Shown here one piece after another: positions 1 through 4,761 of a stretch of 7,286 nucleotides of DNA. The stretch is from contig JAISPY010000220.1 of the NCBI GenBank assembly GCA_031274565.1, positions 1-7,286 on the forward strand. The letters are read 5' to 3'. The notes below the pieces were generated by a model. It saw only the letters and a list, made by a program, of their open reading frames with translations, ran no database searches and was not told the origin of the DNA. This stretch comes from Treponema sp. (GTDB lineage: Bacteria; Spirochaetota; Spirochaetia; Treponematales; Breznakiellaceae). Each line of letters begins with the position of its first letter. Within the stretch, counting starts at the first letter, position 1. The position numbers and the translations under genes are program-made.

Positions 1-38
1 TATTCAATCGAGAATAAATCAGTGCTTCCTTTAATGTG

Positions 39-74
39 GTTTTTCGCAGTTTTCCGCAGGAAAACGAGAAAAAC
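39..74. other. Imperfect hairpin upstream of manA
   Basis: An outer 7-bp stem (39-45 with 68-74, GTTTTTC/GAAAAAC) and an inner 7-bp stem (49-55 with 59-65, GTTTTCC/GGAAAAC) are separated by a small internal loop and capped by a 3-nt GCA loop. The arms are A/T-runs on one strand. It sits directly against the second hairpin at 76-120. It could be an RNA structure at the end of an upstream transcript that lies outside the window, or in the manA leader. No U-run follows it on the + strand, so a simple terminator reading is not supported in that direction. Confidence 0.5.
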
Positions 75-75
75 A

Positions 76-120
76 ATAGGGCAACGCTGATGAGCGTCAA
101 GTTAATCAGCGTTGCCCTAT
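76..120. other. Perfect 16-bp inverted repeat, terminator-like on the - strand
   Basis: Positions 76-91 and 105-120 are perfect reverse complements (ATAGGGCAACGCTGAT as left arm) around a 13-nt loop. Read on the - strand, the stem is followed at once by a T-rich tail (TGTTTTTCTCG), the layout of an intrinsic terminator for leftward transcription. On the + strand there is no U-tract. The manA ribosome binding site starts only about 16 nt downstream, so the element may also lie in the manA leader. What it serves is inferred; the palindrome itself is certain. Confidence 0.6.
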
Positions 121-155
121 GAGCCCTAACTGAGGCAGGAGGGTATGATCGTACT

Positions 156-1400
156 ATGTATCCTATGGTTAGACTCAAAAATCCGATCAAGCATTATGAC
201 TGGGGCTCTCCTGAATGGATTCCCCAGCTCTTGGGTGAAGCGAATCCTCAGGGGCTTCCCTGGGCGGAACTCTGGATGGGGGTGCATCCTGAAGGGCCTT
301 CCCGCATCGAATATGGAGGGAGCGCGCTATCCCTTTTCCAACTCATAGACCAGGACCCCGCTAGGTATCTGGGTGAGGCTGCGGCGCGGGCCTTTGGGAC
401 CCTCCCGTTTCTCTTCAAGCTCTTAGCTGCGGAGAAACCCCTTTCGATACAAGCGCATCCCAACCAGGAGCAGGCCCAACAGGGCTGGGAACGGGAGAAT
501 CAGCTCCAGATCCCCCTGGATGCGCCCCAGCGGAATTACAAAGACCCCCAGCATAAGCCGGAAATCATCTGTGCCCTCAGTCCCTTTAAGGCCCTCTGCG
601 GCTTCCGGGAACCGGAGCGGATTGTCCGGGGCCTGGTTGCTTTTTCCCAATCCGCCCCGGAACCGCTGGGTTCTGCCCTGGGTTCCCTGGTCAAAACCCT
701 GTACGCAGGGGATACCGCCCAGGCGCTGCGGGCATTTCTGCAGGGGCTGTTCGGTCTTCCCCGGGAAATACGGCAGGCCATAAGCGCCTATGGGATACAC
801 GGTCAGGGGGAACTCATCGCACACCATGCGGAGTATCAGGAAGAATGGAAGCTCCTGGGTTCTTTTGCGGCATTACACCCGGAGGATCCCGCGGTGCTGG
901 CTCCGCTTTACCTGAACCGGATCGATCTTGCGCCCGGTGAAGGGATCTACCTTCCTGCAGGGGTCCTTCACGCCTATATACGAGGTTTCGGGGTGGAACT
1001 CATGGCAAGTTCAGACAACGTACTGCGGGGAGGCTTAACCGCTAAGCACGTGGATACGGAAGAGCTGGTACGCATCCTGGATTTTGCCGCGTTTCATCCC
1101 CAGGTCCTCAAGCCCCAGGGTATATGCTACCCCACGCCGGCCCGGGAATTTTCCCTCTGGACCCTGGAAGGGAGCGGGGACCAGGTACAGCATCTTGAGC
1201 GGCTGCCGGTCATCCTAATCGTAACCCAGGGGACGCTGCGTCTCAGTTGTGCCGGGGAGGAGGGGGAATGGATCCTCCACCAGGGAGCGTCGGTGTTCAT
1301 CTCTGCAGCATTTTCTCTCCGGCCAGAGGCCTTACGGTTCAGCGGAACCTATACCCTCTATGCCGCTGGAATCGGTTGTGAAAATACTGGTGGATGCTGA
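156..1400 (+). CDS. manA: Mannose-6-phosphate isomerase, class I (414 aa)
   Basis: This cytoplasmic zinc enzyme interconverts mannose 6-phosphate and fructose 6-phosphate, linking mannose use and GDP-mannose supply to glycolysis. The type I PMI pattern is clear. The N-terminal NPIKHYDWGS segment lies at residues 9-18. The SIQAHPN motif supplies zinc ligands Q99 and H101, and HKPEIICAL supplies E136. PAGVLHAY carries the fourth ligand, H272. The NVLRGGLTAKHVD block carries the catalytic-type arginine R291. At 414 residues it is slightly longer than E. coli ManA (about 390). The start at 156 has an AGGAGGG sequence about 12 nt upstream, which is rather distant. ATG 165 is an in-frame alternative, while ATG 145 is closer to the SD but out of frame. 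The 3' end overlaps the next gene, suggesting co-transcription and coupled translation. Confidence 0.95.
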   Translation: MYPMVRLKNPIKHYDWGSPEWIPQLLGEANPQGLPWAELWMGVHPEGPSRIEYGGSALSLFQLIDQDPARYLGEAAARAFGTLPFLFKLLAAEKPLSIQAHPNQEQAQQGWERENQLQIPLDAPQRNYKDPQHKPEIICALSPFKALCGFREPERIVRGLVAFSQSAPEPLGSALGSLVKTLYAGDTAQALRAFLQGLFGLPREIRQAISAYGIHGQGELIAHHAEYQEEWKLLGSFAALHPEDPAVLAPLYLNRIDLAPGEGIYLPAGVLHAYIRGFGVELMASSDNVLRGGLTAKHVDTEELVRILDFAAFHPQVLKPQGICYPTPAREFSLWTLEGSGDQVQHLERLPVILIVTQGTLRLSCAGEEGEWILHQGASVFISAAFSLRPEALRFSGTYTLYAAGIGCENTGGC

Positions 1401-1848
1401 TTCCTGTCCGCGGCTGACCCGGGAGGCGGTGCTGCGGGCTTCAGCGCGAACCGGGGTGGCGGCGGTCTTTGTAGCCAACCGGCCGATTCCAGGCATAGCC
1501 GGAGATACGGCGGTGATGGAGCGGTGTCCTCCTGGGGAAGGGGCTGCGGATGATCGTATCGTCGCCTTAGCCCGGCCTGGAGACTTGGCGGTAACCCGGG
1601 ACATCCCCTTGGCGAGCCGCCTGGTGGAAGGGGCGATCCGGGTTATAGACGACCGGGGACGGGTCTATACGCATGAAAATATGCGGGAGCAGCTTTCCCG
1701 CCGGGATTTTATGGTGAGCCTGGCGCAAAACGGCCTTATCGGGGAACAGGCCCGTTCCTACGGCAGACGGGAACTCAAGGCTTTTGCGGATAGCTTTGAT
1801 CGGATCTTGTGTGGGCTTATCCGAGAGGAAACGCGCCGGCTTCCTTAG
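1378..1848 (+). CDS. yaiI: YaiI/YqxD family protein (UPF0178, DUF188), 156 aa
   Basis: This is a small cytoplasmic protein of the widespread UPF0178 family, a PIN/NYN-like fold with an acidic centre. Its biochemical role is not established. The family N-terminus KILVDADSCPR (D6, D8) is present, followed by FVANRP (31-36), GAADDRIV (D58, D59), the GDLAVTRDIPLA block with D75, and the C-terminal RRDFM and RRELKAFADSFDRIL segments. I chose GTG 1378 because it puts MKILVDAD at the very start, as in E. coli YaiI (about 152 aa) and Bacillus YqxD. A weak GGAA lies 6 nt upstream. ATG 1360 would add six residues. With the GTG start, the gene overlaps manA by 23 nt in a different frame, implying translational coupling. 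The residue layout suggests a metal-dependent nuclease-like fold, but activity is inference. Confidence 0.9.
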   Translation: MKILVDADSCPRLTREAVLRASARTGVAAVFVANRPIPGIAGDTAVMERCPPGEGAADDRIVALARPGDLAVTRDIPLASRLVEGAIRVIDDRGRVYTHENMREQLSRRDFMVSLAQNGLIGEQARSYGRRELKAFADSFDRILCGLIREETRRLP

Positions 1849-1888
1849 GACCCGCCCACGACAGGGCCGGCGCATATAAACAAAAGAG

Positions 1889-1966
1889 TCCGCGAATGAC
1901 GCGAATTAACGCGAATTATGGATATGACCACCGTGCTTAATCCGTGTAATTCGCGTAATTCGTGGA
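1889..1966. repeat. Long imperfect palindrome of ATTCGCG/ATTCGTG units
   Basis: The left arm 1889-1918 and right arm 1938-1966 are imperfect reverse complements about 30 nt long, with a spacer of about 19 nt. Within each arm a unit like ACGCGAATTA recurs two to three times (left: GACGCGAATTAACGCGAATTA; right: CCGTGTAATTCGCGTAATTC, partial). Palindromes built from ATTCGTGTAATTCGTGG-type units recur as dispersed intergenic repeats in several bacterial genomes, and this looks like one of that kind, but the assignment is from memory and unchecked. It lies between yaiI and the convergent HTH gene, where REP-like elements commonly sit. It could also form a stable hairpin protecting 3' ends. Confidence 0.6.
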
Positions 1967-2002
1967 CAAAAATTGTTATGGGCCCTCGCCCTGCCACGCA
2001 CG

Positions 2003-2053
2003 AGGACCCACGCACGAATCAAATGCCCTGCATGGTATTCGTGCGCGGGTCCT
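2003..2053 (-). terminator. 17-bp inverted repeat directly after the HTH gene stop
   Basis: Arms 2003-2019 (AGGACCCACGCACGAAT) and 2037-2053 pair in 16 of 17 positions. Additional pairing is possible in the loop (ATGCC with GGTAT, one G-U). The right arm touches the TAA stop of the - strand HTH gene at 2054-2056, so the transcript folds immediately after the stop. The nearest T-run on that strand (AATTTTT, about 1968-1975) is roughly 28 nt beyond the stem, so termination efficiency is uncertain. It may be a 3' stabilising hairpin or a repeat element. A 10-nt direct repeat CCACGCACGA (1994-2003 and 2008-2017) overlaps the left arm. Confidence 0.5.
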
Positions 2054-2398
2054 TTACCGCAAGACCCCGGATTGCAGGACCTCGTCGAATTGCAGATCGA
2101 TCTCGTTTTTAATGGTTTGCTGCAAGGTGAGCACGACTTCCACCGGGGACGGGGGTTCCGCTAGTTCTCCCCCAAGCGCGGGGAGTAAGAGCTGGTATAC
2201 CTCCACCTGGAGGACGTGGGCGAGTTTCACAATGGTTTTGTCGCTCACCCAGGTCCGGCAGCCCTCGATATCGTTCACCGTCTGGGTCGAAAGGTCCGCA
2301 TCCCGGGCGAGCTTCTCCTGGGATATACCCAGGGCCTTTCTTCGTATCTTGATATTCATAGACAGCAATTTCCGTAATGGTTCCGCATCTCTGTTCAT
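2054..2398 (-). CDS. XRE-family HTH transcriptional regulator, copy B (114 aa)
   Basis: This is a predicted DNA-binding regulator of the Cro/C1 (XRE) type. The HTH domain spans about residues 14-73. SMNIKIRRKALGISQEKLA holds helix 1 and the start of helix 2; DADLSTQTVNDIEGC (33-47) covers the turn and recognition helix, and KTIVKLAHVLQVEVYQLL completes the domain. A linker leads to a C-terminal amphipathic stretch (84-114) that could mediate dimerisation. The start at 2398 is fixed by a strong GGAGG (2404-2408 on this strand, 5-nt spacing). The upstream neighbour on the same strand is a paralogue; over the HTH region 55 of 66 residues are identical by eye. A palindrome (2454-2466) about 55 nt upstream is a candidate operator. 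The ligand and targets are unknown; no toxin, phage or restriction gene is adjacent. Confidence 0.88.
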   Translation of the reverse strand: MNRDAEPLRKLLSMNIKIRRKALGISQEKLARDADLSTQTVNDIEGCRTWVSDKTIVKLAHVLQVEVYQLLLPALGGELAEPPSPVEVVLTLQQTIKNEIDLQFDEVLQSGVLR

Positions 2399-2403
2399 AA
2401 TCC

Positions 2404-2408
2404 CCTCC
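2404..2408 (-). promoter_or_regulatory. Ribosome binding site of HTH copy B
   Basis: GGAGG on the - strand lies 5 nt before ATG 2398, within an A-rich stretch. It fixes this start against upstream in-frame extension, which would run back through the intergenic palindrome. Confidence 0.8.
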
Positions 2409-2452
2409 TTTTTTATTTTTCTAAGCATTGCGAAAAACGTGCATCGAGACCA

Positions 2453-2467
2453 CTTGGTAAAACCAAG
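2453..2467. promoter_or_regulatory. Candidate HTH operator 1 (TTGGTAAAACCAA)
   Basis: The perfect dyad CTTGGT-AAA-ACCAAG lies about 55 nt upstream of the copy B start. The 13-bp core at 2454-2466 differs at a single central base from the palindrome at 2963-2975 upstream of the paralogue. A weaker relative, GGCATTACC (2478-2486), is centred 22 bp away. XRE repressors typically bind short palindromes of this size in their own promoters. The sequence match is direct; the binding is inference. Confidence 0.5.
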
Positions 2468-2507
2468 CGGGGCTATGGGCATTACCGATCCTGATAGGCC
2501 TGAGAGG

Positions 2508-2867
2508 TCAGCGGAGTAAACCGGATCTGAAGAGTTCGTCAAAGTGCAGGTCGATCTGGCGCTTAATCGTATGCTGCAGGGAGAGTAAGATTTCCACCGG
2601 CGAAGGGACGGATTCCGGGTCTTCCCCTTCACGGATGGGGATCAAGAGCTGGTATACCTCTACCTGGAGGGCCTGGGCGAGCTTCACGATGGTTTTATCG
2701 CTTACCCACATACGGCAGCCCTCGATGTCGTTCATCGTCTGAGCTGAAAGGTCCGCAGCTTCCGCCAGCTTCTCTTGGGATATGCCTAAAAGCTTCCTCC
2801 GCTGCTTGATATTCATGGACAGCATCTTCCGCAGTTTCTCCACCCGTACATGTACTACATTTTTCAT
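2508..2867 (-). CDS. XRE-family HTH transcriptional regulator, copy A (119 aa)
   Basis: This is a paralogue of the adjacent downstream gene with the same architecture. An XRE HTH domain lies at about residues 18-77, with SQEKLAEAADL (30-40) as helix 2 and SAQTMNDIEGC (41-51) as turn and recognition helix. A variable linker and a conserved tail SPVEILLSLQHTIKRQIDL (88-106) follow. Most residue differences from copy B lie outside the putative base-contacting positions Q43, T44 and N46, so both may read the same site. The start is less certain than in copy B. ATG 2867 lacks any Shine-Dalgarno sequence, and an upstream in-frame ATG at 2975 would add a hydrophobic segment with no counterpart in copy B. 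A TATTAT box only 11 nt before ATG 2867 raises the possibility of a near-leaderless mRNA. Copy B begins 109 nt downstream, so the two may be co-transcribed. Confidence 0.85.
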   Translation of the reverse strand: MKNVVHVRVEKLRKMLSMNIKQRRKLLGISQEKLAEAADLSAQTMNDIEGCRMWVSDKTIVKLAQALQVEVYQLLIPIREGEDPESVPSPVEILLSLQHTIKRQIDLHFDELFRSGLLR

Positions 2868-2910
2868 AATTTTTTGTATAATACGGCGAAACACTCTTGA
2901 CCACCTGCTA

Positions 2911-2939
2911 TTGACAAGGTAAAATAAAGTTATTATCAA
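2911..2939 (+). promoter_or_regulatory. Weak candidate sigma70-type promoter toward the envelope genes
   Basis: A perfect TTGACA (2911-2916) is followed after 17 nt by TATCAA (2934-2939), a poor -10; TATTAT at 2931-2936 is a better hexamer but only 14 nt away. If used, transcription would start near 2946, inside the GGTATAACC dyad (2944-2952) and just before the main palindrome. Both would then be well placed for repression of the + strand genes. Assignment is by eye. Confidence 0.3.
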
Positions 2940-2943
2940 CATA

Positions 2944-2952
2944 GGTATAACC
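2944..2952. promoter_or_regulatory. Secondary candidate half-dyad GGTATAACC
   Basis: GGT-ATA-ACC shares the GGT-N3-ACC core of the two 13-bp palindromes and is centred 21 bp (two helical turns) from the one at 2963-2975. It lacks the outer TT/AA of the stronger sites. GGT-N3-ACC alone is short enough to occur by chance once or twice in a window of this size, so the spacing is the only support. Confidence 0.3.
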
Positions 2953-2962
2953 GTACTATTTA

Positions 2963-2975
2963 TTGGTAATACCAA
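2963..2975. promoter_or_regulatory. Candidate HTH operator 2 (TTGGTAATACCAA)
   Basis: This perfect 13-bp palindrome (TTGGTA-A-TACCAA) lies 96 nt upstream of the copy A start in the divergent gap to the envelope genes. It matches 12 of 13 bases of the palindrome upstream of copy B. Its position lets a bound regulator act on the HTH genes leftward and on the FlgO-like gene rightward. No SD or gene uses the sequence. Confidence 0.5.
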
Positions 2976-3100
2976 GTATTTTGAACATGCGCTGCGCTAT
3001 GCCCCCGGCTTCTTTTCTTAGTATAGGTCTGGCGCGTAGAGCTGGTTGGTAGTTCATTTGGAACTCGTGAAGGTTCGATTGAAAAATGAAACAGCAGAGA

Positions 3101-3106
3101 AGGAGG
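3101..3106 (+). promoter_or_regulatory. Ribosome binding site that sets the start of the FlgO-like gene
   Basis: AGGAGG lies 5 nt before ATG 3112. It selects this ATG over an upstream in-frame GTG-type start at 3046, and the chosen start puts a signal peptide at the N-terminus. Confidence 0.85.
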
Positions 3107-3111
3107 AATCT

Positions 3112-3675
3112 ATGAAACAGGCGCTTCTTGCCGCAGTTGCGGCGCTGGTCTTGGGCTTAGGCTATGGCTTTTCCCAAGAAGATTCAGGCATAAACCGGGA
3201 AATGGAAAAAAACGGCCTCTTGGAGGCCCTTACGGATTCCTCCTCAAGTTCCTGGGGCACCGGGTCTCCGCAGAAACCAGTGGCAGGGGACGCCAGGACA
3301 ACCGTGGCGGTGCTGGATTTCGTGAACGTGGACGGTCACCAGAGCGTCTTAGGCCGCTATTTTGCGGAACAGGCCGCGCATTATCTGGTTAAGAAGCCCC
3401 ATATCCGGATCGTGGAACGGACCCAGATCAACCGGGTGCTGGGAGAGATGGATTTCAGCGCCTCCGGGTATGTGAGTGACGCCTCGGCGATTGAACTGGG
3501 CGGCATGCTCGGCGCTTCCGCGCTGATCATGGGAACCTTGACCAAAATAGGGCGCAAGATAGCGGTGCACATGCGGACCATTGATACCAGGACCGGGGTG
3601 GTGTTGAATACCGGGACCGTCGAATTATCCGGCGGGAAGTATCTGCAGATGTACCAAGAACTTTTGAATCCATAA
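3112..3675 (+). CDS. Secreted FlgO/CsgG-like domain protein (187 aa)
   Basis: The N-terminus MKQALLAAVAALVLGLGYGFSQ is a classical signal peptide, probably cut near residue 20, with no lipobox; the whole protein has no cysteine. After a Ser-rich low-complexity stretch (about 41-62) comes one FlgO/CsgG-type alpha/beta domain (about 65-170). It has the hallmark pattern VAVLDF, then RYFAEQAAHYLV, IRIVERTQINRVLGEM, a GYVSDASAIELGGMLGASALIMGTL block and a closing strand RTIDTRTGVVL. CsgG is the curli secretion pore, and FlgO is an outer-membrane lipoprotein of the Vibrio flagellar H ring. This protein lacks both the lipid anchor and the length (CsgG is about 277 aa) needed for a pore, so a soluble periplasmic scaffold role is more likely. 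It heads a tight gene pair: the next gene begins 12 nt downstream. Confidence 0.82.
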   Translation: MKQALLAAVAALVLGLGYGFSQEDSGINREMEKNGLLEALTDSSSSSWGTGSPQKPVAGDARTTVAVLDFVNVDGHQSVLGRYFAEQAAHYLVKKPHIRIVERTQINRVLGEMDFSASGYVSDASAIELGGMLGASALIMGTLTKIGRKIAVHMRTIDTRTGVVLNTGTVELSGGKYLQMYQELLNP

Positions 3676-3687
3676 GGAGCTAATTAT

Positions 3688-4689
3688 ATGGAAGTAAAGG
3701 GAAAAAGCATGATTCTGGCGGCAGGGCTGGTGTTGTTTACCGGTGCGTGGATGCTTGGAGCGGATCCCCGGTGGGTATACGCCCGGGAAGAGGAATATCC
3801 CGATTCCCGGTTCATCAGCGCCCAGGGGATTGGGCCAAGTACGACTCAGGCGGAACAACATGCGATGAACGGGCTGTCCCTGTATTTTAAGAGCACTGTG
3901 GCAGTACAGCAGGAGTTGATTTCTCAGTATAACGAGGTGGTATCCGGGGGGGAGAAGTTTGCGAACAGCGGGACCACGATGCGGACGGCCTCGGTGATTC
4001 GTTCCGAGGCGGAATTCCGGGGCGCTCGTTTTACCTCGCCCTGGTACAACGACAAGACCCGGAACTGGCATGTGCTGGCCTACATAGACAAAGAGGAAGC
4101 CCAGCAGATCTATGAAAACCGGATCGCCCACAATAAGACTTGGATTGATTCCCTGCTGGCAGGGGAACTGGAGCCGCTGCAGCGATACCAGCGGTTTAAG
4201 GGGGCTTCGTTGATTGCACGGATGATCGAGGAAGATATCCGGGCCTTGGGGGAACTATCCACTACCGTACCCCGGCATGGGGATATCCTTAAGTATACCC
4301 AAAACATCGTCGCCGAGGGCAAGGCCTTCCGTTCCCGTTTGCGGTTTACCGCGGCTCTTGAGGAAGACCGTCAAAACCGGATCCAGCGGAAACTCCTGGA
4401 TATCCTGGAACAACACGGGTACGTGGCGGTGCGGAACCAGGGGGACTATACCATTACTGGGAAGCTTTCCTTTGAGGAGGAGACTTTGCCTGTGGGGACC
4501 TTTATCCATTCAGGCATCACCTTGCAACTGGTCAATACCGCAGGGGATGTGCTCTTTTCCTACACCAAAAGTTATCCCCGTCTCGGATCCCGGAATGTGG
4601 CCATGGCCTACAATATCGCCGTCCGGGAAATGGAAAAGGACCTGGAGGAGAACTTCATTACGGAATTTAACGCCTTTATAGGCGATTAA
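3688..4689 (+). CDS. Secreted LPP20-like / FlgT-like protein of unknown function (333 aa)
   Basis: This is a probable periplasmic protein. A signal peptide covers residues 1-25 (hydrophobic ILAAGLVLFTGAWMLGA, likely cut before D26), without lipobox; there is no cysteine anywhere. Residues 39-75 (RFISAQGIGPSTTQAEQHAMN onward) follow the LPP20/FlgP pattern of a short beta strand, a Gly-containing turn and a long helix with regularly spaced alanines. Residues 117-137 (WYNDKTRNWHVLAYIDKEEA) close that module. The middle is helical and charged. The C-terminal 110 residues (YTITGKLSFEE, LQLVNTAGDVLFSYTKSYP, then a helix to the end) look like a second beta-alpha module. The SD AAGGAG (3674-3679) overlaps the stop of the preceding gene with 8-nt spacing, so the two are co-translated. 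Family membership is by pattern only; FlgT is an alternative reading given the neighbours. Confidence 0.7.
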   Translation: MEVKGKSMILAAGLVLFTGAWMLGADPRWVYAREEEYPDSRFISAQGIGPSTTQAEQHAMNGLSLYFKSTVAVQQELISQYNEVVSGGEKFANSGTTMRTASVIRSEAEFRGARFTSPWYNDKTRNWHVLAYIDKEEAQQIYENRIAHNKTWIDSLLAGELEPLQRYQRFKGASLIARMIEEDIRALGELSTTVPRHGDILKYTQNIVAEGKAFRSRLRFTAALEEDRQNRIQRKLLDILEQHGYVAVRNQGDYTITGKLSFEEETLPVGTFIHSGITLQLVNTAGDVLFSYTKSYPRLGSRNVAMAYNIAVREMEKDLEENFITEFNAFIGD

Positions 4690-4748
4690 ATTATTTTTTT
4701 ACTTTTTCTATGTTCTCTATTTTTATCGGTTTCTATTTTTATCAATCT
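4690..4748. repeat. T-rich spacer with a 16-nt period direct repeat
   Basis: The gap between the 333-aa gene and the lipoprotein gene is almost entirely T with A, in strong contrast to its GC-rich surroundings. It contains TCTATTTTTATC twice (4716-4727 and 4732-4743). No hairpin precedes the T-runs, so it is not a standard intrinsic terminator. It may act as an unstructured leader or a weak AT-rich promoter region. Confidence 0.45.
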
Positions 4749-4754
4749 AGGAGG
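4749..4754 (+). promoter_or_regulatory. Ribosome binding site that decides ATG 4762 over TTG 4756
   Basis: AGGAGG is 7 nt before ATG 4762 but only 1 nt before the in-frame TTG 4756, so ATG 4762 is the usable start. Confidence 0.85.
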
Positions 4755-4761
4755 ATTGAAA

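Noticed and set aside
423..827. - strand open frame inside manA
   Set aside because: It is a shadow of a GC-rich gene with all family motifs on the other strand; it lacks an SD and any domain signal.
1833..1873. GCGCCGGC...GCCGGCGC hairpin as a yaiI terminator
   Set aside because: The arms are nearly self-palindromic, the left arm lies inside the coding end, and no U-tract follows.
1962..2519. Long + strand open frame opposite HTH copy B
   Set aside because: It is antisense to a well-supported gene with a strong SD, its product has no recognisable pattern, and it runs through the intergenic palindrome.
2054..2867. Toxin-antitoxin system built on the HTH genes
   Set aside because: Both adjacent genes are HTH paralogues; no toxin-like ORF lies beside them on either strand with an SD or coherent domain.
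2877..2882. Perfect TATAAT on the + strand as a promoter for the FlgO-like gene
   Set aside because: No acceptable -35 hexamer lies 16-18 nt upstream, and the region is AT-rich enough for a chance match.
3041..3085. tRNA-like stretch with GTTGGTAG and GGTTCGATT resembling D- and T-arms
   Set aside because: The five bases on each side of TTCGATT (GAAGG and GAAAA) do not pair, there is no acceptor stem, and the spacing is far too short for a tRNA.
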